From positions 48,526 through 112,525 of the forward strand of contig JACPPI010000006.1 of the NCBI GenBank assembly GCA_016190985.1: 64,000 nt of DNA, read 5' to 3'. The stretch is from Opitutia bacterium. Its GTDB lineage: Bacteria; Verrucomicrobiota; Verrucomicrobiia; Opitutales; Opitutaceae. Positions 42,565 to 51,228 of this stretch are shown in pieces. Numbering within the stretch: position 1 is the stretch's first letter; every line of letters starts with the position of its first letter. The translations under genes were made by a program, and so were the position numbers. Under the pieces are notes generated by a model. It did no database searches. It was not told the origin of the DNA and saw nothing but the letters and a program-made list of their open reading frames with translations.

Positions 42565-42798
42565 ATGGCCAACAAAGCAGAAAAGTGGAAGGACAACGCC
42601 GCCGGCAAATTCTTCGTCGATCAGCAGTGCATTGACTGCGACCTCTGTCGCGAGACCGCCCCGGCCTTTTTCAAACGTCATGAAGAGGGCGGATATTCCT
42701 TCGTCCACGCGCAGCCGGCCACGGAAGAGGAGATTCAGCTGTGCATGGAGGCGCTCGAAGGCTGCCCGGTTGAGGCCATCGGCAACGACGGCGAGTGA
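42565..42798 (+). CDS. [4Fe-4S] ferredoxin
   Basis: A 77-residue single-cluster ferredoxin. The ligand cysteines are CIDCDLC and the distal GCPVEAIG. It is an electron carrier of the mono-cluster, Verrucomicrobia/Thermotoga type, with a Lys-rich N terminus. The start at 42565 (MANKAEKWKDNAAG) is supported by position just inside a normal spacer. It is a single gene divergent from the rhomboid protease. Confidence 0.9.
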   Translation: MANKAEKWKDNAAGKFFVDQQCIDCDLCRETAPAFFKRHEEGGYSFVHAQPATEEEIQLCMEALEGCPVEAIGNDGE

Positions 42799-42932
42799 TT
42801 CGCCCCCCAGCCGCTCGCGCGCGAACAGCCCGACGCGCCGGCATTGAAGCTGCCTGCATCGGCCGCTTGTTCCGTCTGGGTGGCCTGGCATGCACCGGCT
42901 TGGCTTTGCGCTGGCAGCGACCGCCAATTCGT

Positions 42933-42962
42933 TTGACAGCGCCGCGCCCCGCGCGGTCATTA
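42933..42962 (+). promoter_or_regulatory. possible promoter of the M3 peptidase gene
   Basis: A perfect -35 TTGACA lies at 42933-42938, with TCATTA at 42957-42962 as the best -10 (18-nt spacer). The -10 match is poor, and the GTG start at 42970 is only a few bases further, so a nearly leaderless transcript would result. Confidence 0.3.
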
Positions 42963-42969
42963 CGCGCCC

Positions 42970-45027
42970 GTGAGCAATCCCTTTCTCGGCCGTTCGTTTG
43001 CCATCCGCTGGTCGCAACTCACCCCGGAGCACGTCGCGCCGGCGGTGGAGCAGGCCCTCGCCGGGGCCGAGGCCGCCATCGCCCGCCTCGCCGGCCGGGA
43101 GCTGGCGCAGGCGGATTACGCCCACACCTTTCTCGCGCTGGAGGCCGCCACCGACCTGCTGAACGAAACCTGGGCGAAGGTCACGCACCTGACCTCGGTC
43201 GCCGACTCGCCGGCCCTGCGCACGGCGCACAACGCCCTGCTGCCGCAGGTCTCCGCCTTCTTCGCGCGGATTCCGCTCAACCCGGGACTCTGGCTGCGCC
43301 TCAAGGCCGCCGCCGGGCATCCTTCGGCCAAGGTTTTGCGCGGCGAGCACCGCCGGTTCCTCGCGGAGACGATGGCCGACTTCCGCCAGCAGGGCGCCGA
43401 TCTGCCCGCCGAAAAGAAAACCCGCCTTGAGGCCGTGCAGAGCGAGCTGGCCCGGCTCACGCAGAAATATTCCGAGAACGTCCTCGATGCGACCAATGCC
43501 TGGGAACTGCTGGTCACCGACCCGGCCCGGCTCGCCGGTCTGCCCGCTCACGCGAAGGAGGCGGCCCGCCAAAGCGCGCTCCGGAAAGGGCAGGGGACCG
43601 ACGCCGCGCCCGTCTGGCGCTTCACGCTGCACGCGCCGTCGCAGGAGCCGGTCATGCTCTACGCCGAGGATGCGGCGCTGCGCCGGCAGGTGTGGGCCGC
43701 CGCCGCGATCGTCGGCGGCCAGGCGCCGCACGACAACCGCGAACTCGTCCAACGCATCCTCGCGCTCCGGCAGGAGAAGGCCGCGCTGCTCGGCCGGCCG
43801 CATTTCGCCGACCTGGTGCTGGAGCGCCGCATGGCCAGGACCGGCGCCGCGGCCCTCGCCTTTGTCGAGGACCTGCACGGGCGCGTGTCCGCCGCCTTCC
43901 GCCGCGAGTGCGCTGAACTTGAACGCTTCAAGGCGGAGCAGACCCAATCGCCGGAGGCGCCCCTCGCGCCGTGGGAAACGGCCTTCTGGGCGGAGAAGCT
44001 CCGGCGCGCCCGCCACGATTTCGACGAGGAGCAACTGCGGCCTTACTTCCCGCTGCCGGGCGTGCTCGCGGGGATGTTCGAGATCGCGGGCCGCGTGTTC
44101 GGCCTGCGCGTGGCCGAGCGGGCCGTCGGCGCCGTGGAGACCTGGCATGCGGAGGTGAAATTCTACGACGTGCACGACCAGGGCGGCCGCCACCTCGGCT
44201 CCTTCTACACCGACTGGCATCCGCGCGAACCGAAGCGCGGCGGGGCGTGGATGAACTACCTCATCACCGGCGGCGTGCAGCCCGGCGGCGCGCGCGCCCC
44301 GCACCTCGGCCTGATGTGCGGCAACCTGACGCCGCCGTTGGCCGGCAAGCCCGCGCTGCTCACGCACCGCGAGGTCGAGACCATCTTCCACGAGTTCGGG
44401 CACCTGCTGCACCACCTCTGCGGCGAACTGGAGATCAAGTCGCTCAACGGCGTGAACGTCGCCTGGGACTTCGTCGAGCTGCCCTCGCAGATCATGGAGA
44501 ACTGGTGTTGGGAGCGGGCGGCGCTCGACCTCTTCGCCCGGCATCACGAGACTGGCGCGCCCATTCCCGAGGCGTTGTTCCGTCAGATGACGGCGGCGAA
44601 GAATTTCCGCAGCGCCTCGGCCACCATGCGCCAGCTCGCGTTCGCCCGGATGGATCTGGCGCTCCACCTGCGCGCCGCCGACTTCGTGGCGGGCGAGGTG
44701 TCGCCGCAGTTGCGCGCCCTGCTGGGCGACTACCTCGTGCCCACCGAGCCGCCGGCCCCGACCATCGAGAACCGCTTCACGCACATCTTCGCCGACCCCA
44801 CGGGCTACGCCGCCGGCTACTATTCCTACAAGTGGGCGGAGGTGCTCGATGCCGACGCGTTCACCCGTTTCCGGCGCGAGGGCATCTTCAACCGCGCCAC
44901 CGGCGCCGATTTCGTGGCCCATGTGCTCAGCCGGGGCAACGCCGCCGACCCGATGGAGCTTTTCACCGGTTTCATGGGCCGTCCGCCCGACCTGTCGGCT
45001 CTGCTCCTCCGGGCGGGGTTGGCCTGA
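42970..45027 (+). CDS. M3 family oligopeptidase (PrlC/oligopeptidase A-like)
   Basis: A 685-residue cytoplasmic zinc peptidase. The HExxH motif is HEFGHLLHHLCG (about residues 476-480), followed by the second Glu ligand in the DFVELPSQIMENWCWE segment. The C-terminal YSYKWAEVLDADAF block with catalytic Tyr is also present. It cleaves short peptides and signal-peptide remnants. GTG start at 42970 (MSNPFLGRSF). A terminator hairpin follows the stop. Confidence 0.94.
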   Translation: MSNPFLGRSFAIRWSQLTPEHVAPAVEQALAGAEAAIARLAGRELAQADYAHTFLALEAATDLLNETWAKVTHLTSVADSPALRTAHNALLPQVSAFFARIPLNPGLWLRLKAAAGHPSAKVLRGEHRRFLAETMADFRQQGADLPAEKKTRLEAVQSELARLTQKYSENVLDATNAWELLVTDPARLAGLPAHAKEAARQSALRKGQGTDAAPVWRFTLHAPSQEPVMLYAEDAALRRQVWAAAAIVGGQAPHDNRELVQRILALRQEKAALLGRPHFADLVLERRMARTGAAALAFVEDLHGRVSAAFRRECAELERFKAEQTQSPEAPLAPWETAFWAEKLRRARHDFDEEQLRPYFPLPGVLAGMFEIAGRVFGLRVAERAVGAVETWHAEVKFYDVHDQGGRHLGSFYTDWHPREPKRGGAWMNYLITGGVQPGGARAPHLGLMCGNLTPPLAGKPALLTHREVETIFHEFGHLLHHLCGELEIKSLNGVNVAWDFVELPSQIMENWCWERAALDLFARHHETGAPIPEALFRQMTAAKNFRSASATMRQLAFARMDLALHLRAADFVAGEVSPQLRALLGDYLVPTEPPAPTIENRFTHIFADPTGYAAGYYSYKWAEVLDADAFTRFRREGIFNRATGADFVAHVLSRGNAADPMELFTGFMGRPPDLSALLLRAGLA

Positions 45028-45045
45028 CGCGCTTACAACGCGCCC

Positions 45046-45069
45046 GCCCGTTTCCAGCCGGGCATTTTT
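45046..45069 (+). terminator. rho-independent terminator after the M3 peptidase gene
   Basis: GCCCG at 45046 pairs with CGGGC at 45059, with a run of T residues after an A. The stem is short but GC-only. Confidence 0.6.
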
Positions 45070-45130
45070 CGCTGGAAAATCCGCCTGGCATGGCGATTTT
45101 CCTCCTCACTCAATTTAACCCATTCCCACC

Positions 45131-45823
45131 ATGCTCATCTGGTTCGTCCTCATCATCATCCCGCTCCTGTTCGGCCTCTACGCGCAGATGCGCGTCTCCA
45201 GCGCCTATAACCGGAATGTCCAGATTCCCTCCCGCGGCCGCATCACCGGCCGCGAGGCCGCGGCCGCCGTCATGGAAAGCGCGGGCGTCCACGACGTCGA
45301 GATCGTGCGCGTCGAGGGCCAGCTCACCGACCACTACGACCCGACGCACAAGCGCCTCGCGCTCTCCGAGCACAACTACGACGGCACCAGCCTCGCCGCC
45401 CTCGGCGTCGCGGCCCACGAGGCCGGCCACGCCATCCAGCACAAGGTCGGCTATTCCATGATGACGCTGCGCCAGACCCTCGTGCCCGCGACGCAGATCG
45501 CCTCGGGCGCCTCGCAGTTCCTCATCATCCTCGGCATCGTGCTTGGGGCCCAGGCCGCCGGCGGCATCTTCCTGATGCTCGGCGCCGTGGCGCTGGCCAC
45601 CATCTGCCTGTTCCAGCTGATCACCCTGCCGGTCGAGTTCGACGCCACCGCCCGCGCCAAGGCCCAGCTCGTGGACCTCGGCATCGTCGGCCGCGACGAG
45701 ATGCCCGGCGTCAGCGAGACGCTCGATGCCGCCGCGCTGACCTATGTGGCGGCCTTCGTCGCCTCGCTCGGCAGCCTGCTGCACATCCTGATGCTCCTGA
45801 TGGGCGGCCGCCGCGACGACTGA
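45131..45823 (+). CDS. membrane zinc metallopeptidase (YugP-like, Zn_peptidase_2)
   Basis: A 230-residue membrane protein with an N-terminal helix (about residues 1-17) and further helices in the C-terminal half. The zinc motif HEAGH lies in GVAAHEAGHAIQHKVGYS (about residues 97-101). The third ligand and TLPVEFDATARAKAQL match the Zn_peptidase_2 family (YugP/DUF2268-unrelated). It is a putative membrane protease of unknown substrate. It is monocistronic, with a spacer before the formylglycine-generating enzyme. Confidence 0.88.
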   Translation: MLIWFVLIIIPLLFGLYAQMRVSSAYNRNVQIPSRGRITGREAAAAVMESAGVHDVEIVRVEGQLTDHYDPTHKRLALSEHNYDGTSLAALGVAAHEAGHAIQHKVGYSMMTLRQTLVPATQIASGASQFLIILGIVLGAQAAGGIFLMLGAVALATICLFQLITLPVEFDATARAKAQLVDLGIVGRDEMPGVSETLDAAALTYVAAFVASLGSLLHILMLLMGGRRDD

Positions 45824-45857
45824 GCGCGGTCGCTCGCGGCCCGGCCATTGAATGGTT

Positions 45858-45888
45858 GGACATTTGTGCCGTGCGGCACAAATTGTCC
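45858..45888. promoter_or_regulatory. palindrome ahead of the formylglycine-generating enzyme gene
   Basis: GGACATTTGTGCCG and CGGCACAAATTGTCC form an almost perfect inverted repeat (one extra base in the right arm). It is 9 bp before the start codon at 45897, a position suited to an operator or mRNA hairpin that masks the ribosome site. Confidence 0.5.
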
Positions 45889-45896
45889 TTTGCCGC

Positions 45897-46970
45897 ATGC
45901 CGAACCGTTTGAAACGCCTCTGGATTCTCACCCTGATGTTGAGCGCGGCGGCCGGCGCTGAATCCTCCGCGCCCTACGGTCCGACGAGGGAAAACCCCGC
46001 CGCCGCGCCGGGCCCGGCGCCGGCGGGGATGGTGTGGGTTCCGGGCGGGGAATTCTCCATGGGCAGCGACGGCGCGGGTGATTCGCTCTGCGCGCTGCCG
46101 GGCACCAGCAGCGACTGCACGCCCGTTCACCGCGTCTACGTGGACGGCTTCTGGATGGACCGCACCGAGGTGACCAACGAGCAGTTCGCCCGCTTCGTCG
46201 CCGCCACCGGCTATGTGACCGTGGCCGAGCAGAAGCCGGCCGCCGCCGAGTTCCCCGGCGTGCCGGCGGAAAATCTGGTCGCGGGCTCGGCCGTGTTTTC
46301 GCCCACGGCGCGACCCGTGGCACTGGACAACCATCTGCAATGGTGGAGCTATGTGCCCGGCGCGAACTGGCGGCATCCCGAAGGTCCGGGGAGCGATCTC
46401 GCCGGCCGGGAAAGCCATCCGGTCGTTCACGTCTCCTACGAGGACGCCGCCGCCTACGCGCAGTGGGCCGGCAAGCGCCTGCCCACCTCGGCCGAGTGGG
46501 AATTCGCCGCGCGGGGCGGGCGGCCCGGCCGCCTGTATGCCTGGGGCGACGAGCTGAAACCCGGCGGCAAGTTCCAGGCGAACATCTATCAGGGACGGTT
46601 TCCCGTGCAGGGGGGCGACACCGGCGAGGACGGCTTCAAGGGCCTCGCCCCCGTCGCGCAATTCGCGCCCAATCCCTACGGCCTGCACGACGTGGCCGGC
46701 AATGTCTGGGAATGGGTCAGCGACTGGTATGATCCCGATTATTACGCGCAGTTGGCGGCGACCGGCCGGGTGGCCCGCAATCCGCCGGGTCCGGCGTCTT
46801 CCCGCGACCCGGCGGAACCGGGCGCCAGGAAACGCGTGCAGCGCGGCGGCTCGTTCCTCTGCACGGACCTGTATTGCTCGCGCTACCTGGTCGGCGCCAT
46901 CGGCCGCGGCGAGGAACGCACCGGCAGCAACCATGTCGGATTCCGTTGCGTGCGGGCTGCCGCCCGCTAA
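45897..46970 (+). CDS. formylglycine-generating enzyme (SUMF1/FGE family)
   Basis: A 357-residue exported protein with a signal peptide (about residues 1-22), then the FGE-sulfatase fold. The active-site cysteine pair Cys322 and Cys327 lies in GGSFLCTDLYCSRY. This is the C-x4-C pattern of true formylglycine-generating enzymes, which convert a sulfatase active-site Cys to formylglycine. Many relatives in this family lack these cysteines. Other conserved blocks are MVWVPGGEFSMGSDG, DGFWMDRTEVTNEQFARFV, RLPTSAEWEFAARGG and GNVWEWVSDWYDP. No sulfatase is in the window, so targets must lie elsewhere. Confidence 0.9.
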   Translation: MPNRLKRLWILTLMLSAAAGAESSAPYGPTRENPAAAPGPAPAGMVWVPGGEFSMGSDGAGDSLCALPGTSSDCTPVHRVYVDGFWMDRTEVTNEQFARFVAATGYVTVAEQKPAAAEFPGVPAENLVAGSAVFSPTARPVALDNHLQWWSYVPGANWRHPEGPGSDLAGRESHPVVHVSYEDAAAYAQWAGKRLPTSAEWEFAARGGRPGRLYAWGDELKPGGKFQANIYQGRFPVQGGDTGEDGFKGLAPVAQFAPNPYGLHDVAGNVWEWVSDWYDPDYYAQLAATGRVARNPPGPASSRDPAEPGARKRVQRGGSFLCTDLYCSRYLVGAIGRGEERTGSNHVGFRCVRAAAR

Positions 46971-46997
46971 TTTTCCCCGCGCGTTTCCCTTTTCACC

Positions 46998-47582
46998 ATG
47001 AAAACCACGACCCGACTGCTTCCGCATTGCCTCCTCCTGCTCAGCGCCCTGGTGGGCGCCGCTCCCGCCGCCCGCGCCAAGGGCACGCCTGATCAGCAGC
47101 GCGCCTCGATCCGCCAGACCCGCGACGACGTGCTCGCGGAACTCTACAAGCTGAAGCCCGAGGCCAGGGCCAAGATCAAGCAGGCCGCCGGCTACGCGGT
47201 GTTCTCCAATGTCGGCGTCAACCTCATCCTCGCCAGCTTCGCCGGCGGGCACGGCCTCGTGGTGGAGAAGGGCCTGGTCAAGGACACCGAGACCTACATG
47301 AAGATGGGCTCGGCGGGCCTCGGCCTCGGCCTCGGGGTGAAGGATTTCCGCGCCGTCTTCGTCTTCGACAGCAAGGACAGACTCCGCGATTTCGTCGATA
47401 AGGGCTGGGATTTCAGCGGGCAGGCGGATGCCGCCGCCAAGTCCAACGAGAAGGGCGGCGCCGTCGCCACCGCCGGCAATATCACGGAGGGCGTGGCGGT
47501 TTACCAGATCACCAAGAACGGCCTCGCGCTGCAGGCGACGCTCCAGGGCACAAAGTATTGGAAAGACAAGAGCCTCAACTGA
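46998..47582 (+). CDS. SYLF (YSC84-type) domain protein, exported
   Basis: A 194-residue protein with signal peptide MKTTTRLLPHCLLLLSALVG. The mature part has the SYLF-domain pattern KPEARAKIKQAAGYAVFSNV, with GGHGLVVEK and ETYMKMGSAGLGLGLG and the final GLALQATLQGTKYW. SYLF proteins bind phosphoinositides in eukaryotes; the bacterial role is unclear. It lies 27 bp after the formylglycine-generating enzyme gene and probably shares its transcript. Confidence 0.85.
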   Translation: MKTTTRLLPHCLLLLSALVGAAPAARAKGTPDQQRASIRQTRDDVLAELYKLKPEARAKIKQAAGYAVFSNVGVNLILASFAGGHGLVVEKGLVKDTETYMKMGSAGLGLGLGVKDFRAVFVFDSKDRLRDFVDKGWDFSGQADAAAKSNEKGGAVATAGNITEGVAVYQITKNGLALQATLQGTKYWKDKSLN

Positions 47583-47757
47583 CGCAGGGATAATTGGATT
47601 AGTCTGGGCGGTGCGAGGCCTGACACGAGGAGCCGATGCACCCGAAAACGCTTTAGGGTTCCGTGAAATGCAGCGCATCAGGAAGATGATTCTGTAGGTG
47701 GCAGTCAGGCAGCTCCCGACCTTGTCGCATGGAGTTGCCGACTGGTTGGTCATAATA

Positions 47758-47810
47758 TATATAAAGCGATATAGATTCTTTACAGAGGGACTATCCGCGC
47801 TATTTATATA
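47758..47810. promoter_or_regulatory. AT-rich promoter/operator of the AbiE-type operon
   Basis: TATATAAAGCG (47758-47768) and CGCTATTTATATA (47798-47810) form an imperfect inverted repeat immediately before the start codon at 47816. The segment is strikingly AT-rich compared with its surroundings. AbiEi antitoxins repress their own operons by binding inverted repeats here. The 230 bp from 47583 hold no gene. Confidence 0.55.
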
Positions 47811-47815
47811 CCAAT

Positions 47816-48631
47816 ATGGCGCGCAAGGGCATCACTGCGGATAATCGGGATCGGTTGGAAATTCTCCATCGCCGCTTCAGTGGGCCGTTCTCCGTTGAGG
47901 ATGCGACGGGGGTGTTGGGGGTGGAGGTCGCGCGCGTGCGACGGTTGCTGGCAAAGTTTGCCAGCCAGGGCTGGCTGGCTCGCATCAGGCGCAACGCCTA
48001 TCGCACCGTGCCCCTCGGTGCGTCGGCCCCGTCGGAATGGCGGGAAGATCCTTGGTTGGTGGCGGCACACACATTCGCGCCGTGCTACCTCGCGGGCTGG
48101 ACGGCCTGCGAGCATTGGGGGCTGACCGAGCAGTTGTTCCGTGATGTGGTGGTCGTGACCAGCCGGCTGGTGCGGAATCGGGAGGAGGAAATCCAGGGCA
48201 CCCGCTATCTGCTCAATGTCCGGCGTCGTGGGGCGTTTTTCGGATTGCGCAATGTCTGGCGGGCGCAGCTCGCCGTGCCGGTGAGCGATCCCACCCGCAC
48301 GGCAGTCGACTTGCTGGACAGTCCCGCGCTGGGCGGCGGTATCAGATCGGTCGGCGATATTCTGGGCGCCTATTTCCGCGGCGCGCACCGGGACGACAAA
48401 CTCCTGCTCGACTACGCGAAGAAGCTGGGGAATCGGACGGTCTACAAGCGGCTGGGCTATTTTATCGAGAGCCTGAACGTCGAGGCGCCCGCCGTGGCCG
48501 ATGCTTGCCGGGAAAAACAGAGCAGCGGCGTCAGTTTGCTCGATCCGGCCGGCCCGCGTTCCGGCCGCATCATTTCCCGGTGGAATCTTCGGCTCAACGT
48601 GGAGGGCCAGGTGCCGGCCGAACAGACATGA
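47816..48631 (+). CDS. abiEi: type IV toxin-antitoxin AbiEi-family antitoxin
   Basis: A 271-residue protein. The N-terminal winged helix (about residues 12-68, LEILHRRFSGPFSVEDATGV and VRRLLAKFASQGWLARIRR) is followed by the AbiEi domain: WLVAAHTFAPCYLAGWTACE, HWGLTEQLF, VVTSRL, and AVPVSDPTRTAVDLLD. AbiEi is a DNA-binding repressor and neutralises the partner toxin. Its stop overlaps the start of the toxin gene (ATGA at 48628), the classical organisation. Low-GC promoter region upstream; the gene itself is moderately GC-rich. Confidence 0.88.
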   Translation: MARKGITADNRDRLEILHRRFSGPFSVEDATGVLGVEVARVRRLLAKFASQGWLARIRRNAYRTVPLGASAPSEWREDPWLVAAHTFAPCYLAGWTACEHWGLTEQLFRDVVVVTSRLVRNREEEIQGTRYLLNVRRRGAFFGLRNVWRAQLAVPVSDPTRTAVDLLDSPALGGGIRSVGDILGAYFRGAHRDDKLLLDYAKKLGNRTVYKRLGYFIESLNVEAPAVADACREKQSSGVSLLDPAGPRSGRIISRWNLRLNVEGQVPAEQT

Positions 48632-50040
48632 TCACCCGCTTCGACATCGATGAACGGGTGCGGGAGTGGAGTCTGCGGGAGGACGTGGTTGAAAAAGACT
48701 ATGTGCTGGGCTGGCTGCTGTGGGGCATCGGCGCCGATGAAACGCTGGGCCTGACCTGGGCCTTCAAAGGCGGCACCTGCCTGAAGAAATGCTATTTGGA
48801 AACCTACCGGTTTTCCGAGGATCTGGATTTCACGGTCATGCCCGGCGGTCCGGTGCGTGAAGAGGAGGTCAGGCCCCTGCTGCAACGGGTGCTGGCCCGG
48901 ATCCATGAGGCATCCGGCATTCAATTCGCTGATCGCGAGCCCCTGCTCAAGACGCACGAATCCGGGAAGTATACCCAGGGCCGGGTGTATTATCGGGGAC
49001 CGCGCAACGCCCCGCAGGTGGCCAGCATCATTCTCGATCTCAGCGCGTCGGAGAAAATAGCGAGGCCGACTGTGCTGCGGAATATCTCCCATGCCTTTTC
49101 GGACACGTTGCCGGCGCCGGCCCAGGTGCGATGCTATTCTTTTGAGGAAGTGTTCGCCGAGAAGATCCGGGCCATGGGAGAACGCAGCCGGCCGCGCGAC
49201 CTCTACGACATCATCAATCTGTTCCGGCGCCGCGACCTGAGGAGCGCAGGTGGTCTGATCCGGGAAGTCTTGCACGAGAAATGTGCCAGCAAGGGGGTGC
49301 CCGTCCCGACGATGGCAACTGTCGAGGGGTCGCCGCATCGTGCGGGCCTGTTTTCCGAGTGGGGCAACATGCTTGCCCATCAATTGCCGGCCTTGCCGCC
49401 GTTCGAAGCGTATTGGGCCGAGTTGGCTGACCTCTTTGCCTGGCTCGAAGGCAAATTTGCCGTGCCGGAGCTGGCCACGGCACAGGTTGATGCGGCCGGT
49501 GAAGCGATCGAGGACGACTGGTCACCACCGCCGACGGTTTTCGTCTGGGGCCAGGGGGTGCCGATTGAGACCATCAGATTTGCGGCCGCGAATCACCTCT
49601 GCCTTGAGTTGGGCGACCAGAACAGCCGCCGGGTGATCGAACCCTACGCTTTCCGGCGCACCCGTGAGGGGCGCGTCCTGTTGGTGGCGGTCAAGTCCGT
49701 CTCACGGGAAACACGCACCTATCGCCTGGACCGCATTCAGTCCGTCAAGGTAACCACCACGCCCTTCAAGCCGGTCTATCAGGTTGAACTGGGGGCCGGC
49801 GGCCCGGTGCGGATTCCACAGTTGTCTCACATCGGCACGAAGGCTCCACTCGCCACGCAGTCAATCTTTCCCGCCAGCAGGCCATTCGCGGCTCGTTCCG
49901 GCCCGACCTACGTGATCAAATGCTCAGTCTGCGGACGGGAATTTAAACGAAGCACAATGAACCCCACGCTAAAGCTTCACAAAGGCCGGGGAGGCTGGAA
50001 TTGTCCGTCGTTTCTGGGCTATCTAACTCGCACCGAATAG
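48628..50040 (+). CDS. abiEii: AbiEii-type nucleotidyltransferase toxin fused to WYL-like domain and zinc-finger-like tail
   Basis: A 470-residue protein. The N-terminal nucleotidyltransferase part (about residues 10-260) has FKGGTCLKK near residue 46, then RFSEDLDFTV with the D-x-D catalytic pair, and VFAEKIRAMGERSRPRDLYD as in AbiEii toxins. Standard AbiEii are 230-310 residues. A further domain (about residues 304-388) has IRFAAANHLCLELGDQNSRR, VIEPYAF, VLLVAVKSVSRETRTYRLDR and IQSVKVTT, the pattern of a WYL domain. The tail has C432-x2-C435, His452 and Cys459, zinc-finger like. The fusion is unusual and may couple toxin activity to ligand sensing. Confidence 0.82.
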   Translation: MITRFDIDERVREWSLREDVVEKDYVLGWLLWGIGADETLGLTWAFKGGTCLKKCYLETYRFSEDLDFTVMPGGPVREEEVRPLLQRVLARIHEASGIQFADREPLLKTHESGKYTQGRVYYRGPRNAPQVASIILDLSASEKIARPTVLRNISHAFSDTLPAPAQVRCYSFEEVFAEKIRAMGERSRPRDLYDIINLFRRRDLRSAGGLIREVLHEKCASKGVPVPTMATVEGSPHRAGLFSEWGNMLAHQLPALPPFEAYWAELADLFAWLEGKFAVPELATAQVDAAGEAIEDDWSPPPTVFVWGQGVPIETIRFAAANHLCLELGDQNSRRVIEPYAFRRTREGRVLLVAVKSVSRETRTYRLDRIQSVKVTTTPFKPVYQVELGAGGPVRIPQLSHIGTKAPLATQSIFPASRPFAARSGPTYVIKCSVCGREFKRSTMNPTLKLHKGRGGWNCPSFLGYLTRTE

Positions 50041-50127
50041 ACCAATGACCGCTCCGACACTTGTTCAGAAACCAGGGAATTCCTCTAGGGTTGCGCGGTT
50101 TGTCACAAGCATCTCCGGCTTCAAGCG

Positions 50128-51204
50128 ATGAGCACCATCCGCGCGTTTGACGTCCGCCCGCTCGACATCCCGCTGCACACGCCGTTTGGAATTTCCGGCG
50201 GCGCGCAGGCGATGGCGAACAATGGGCTCGTCTCCCTGACGCTCGATGGCGGCGCCACCGGCCACGGCGAGGCCGCGCCGCTGCCGCCCTACAACGGCGA
50301 AACGCAGGCCGACGCGCTCCGCGTCCTCGCCGGGGCCCGGAGCTGGCTCGTTGGCCGGCCGGTCGACGACTGGCGCAACCTCGCCGCGGAATTCCGCGCC
50401 CGGGGCGGCGCGGGCTGCGGCTCGGCCCAATGCGCCTTCGAGATGGCGCTGCTCGACGCCCTGGCCCGGCGCGACGGCGTGCCGCTGTGGAAATTTTTCG
50501 GCGGCGCCGGCACCACGCTCGAGACCGACATGACGGTGACGACCGGCACGCCCGAGCAGGCGGCGGCCGATGCCCGCGCCATCCGCGCCCGGCGCATCCG
50601 CCAGATCAAGGTCAAGGTCGGCGGCCCGAAAGGCCCGGCGCACGACCTCGCCCGGCTCGCCGCGATTCACGCGGCTGCGCCGGAAGCACCGCTGATCCTC
50701 GACGGCAACGCCGGCGTCTCCCGCGCCGACGCGGGCGAACTGGTGCGCGGCCTGCGGGCGCTGGGCATCACGCCCGCCTTGCTGGAGCAGTGGCTGGCGA
50801 AGGACGACCTGGCGGGCCTGCGCGCCCTCGGCGAGGAGAGCGGCTGGCTGGTGGCGGCCGACGAGAGCGCCTGCACGGCGGCCGACATCCGGCGGATCGC
50901 GGCGGCCAGGGCGGCGCAGATCGTGAACGTCAAGCTCATGAAGGCCGGCCTCGCCACGGCGCTCGACCTCGTGGCGGCCGCCCGCGCGGCGGGCATCGGC
51001 CTGATGATCGGCGGCAACGTCGAGTCGATCCTCGCGATGACCGTGTCGGCGTGTTTCGCCACCGGGCTGGGCGGGTTTCGTTTCGCCGACCTCGACACGC
51101 CGCTGTTCATGGCGGCGAATCCGTTCACGGGCGGTTACGCCCTCGATGGCGGGAGGATTTCCGTGGCGCACATCACGGCGGGGCACGGCGTGACGCCGCG
51201 GTGA
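50128..51204 (+). CDS. dipeptide (L-Ala-D/L-Glu type) epimerase, enolase superfamily
   Basis: A 358-residue enolase-superfamily member of the muconate-lactonising group. The catalytic lysines are in RQIKVKVGG and in IVNVKLMKAG. The metal ligands are in ILDGNAG, LLEQWL and AADESAC, the pattern of L-Ala-D/L-Glu epimerases. These epimerise the dipeptide released from peptidoglycan so that it can be hydrolysed and used. The substrate is inferred from family and context. It starts the wall-salvage block and precedes the aminoacylase-carboxypeptidase gene by 24 bp. Confidence 0.88.
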   Translation: MSTIRAFDVRPLDIPLHTPFGISGGAQAMANNGLVSLTLDGGATGHGEAAPLPPYNGETQADALRVLAGARSWLVGRPVDDWRNLAAEFRARGGAGCGSAQCAFEMALLDALARRDGVPLWKFFGGAGTTLETDMTVTTGTPEQAAADARAIRARRIRQIKVKVGGPKGPAHDLARLAAIHAAAPEAPLILDGNAGVSRADAGELVRGLRALGITPALLEQWLAKDDLAGLRALGEESGWLVAADESACTAADIRRIAAARAAQIVNVKLMKAGLATALDLVAAARAAGIGLMIGGNVESILAMTVSACFATGLGGFRFADLDTPLFMAANPFTGGYALDGGRISVAHITAGHGVTPR

Positions 51205-51228
51205 GGGCTGGACAACCCGCCGGCCAAC

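Noticed and set aside
42550..44922. 790-residue open frame on the minus strand
   Set aside because: Antisense to the ferredoxin and M3 peptidase genes, whose motifs are complete.
45858..45888. Rho-independent terminator for the zinc peptidase gene
   Set aside because: It has a good stem but no following T-run, and lies only 9 bp before the next start codon, so it is listed as a regulatory palindrome instead.
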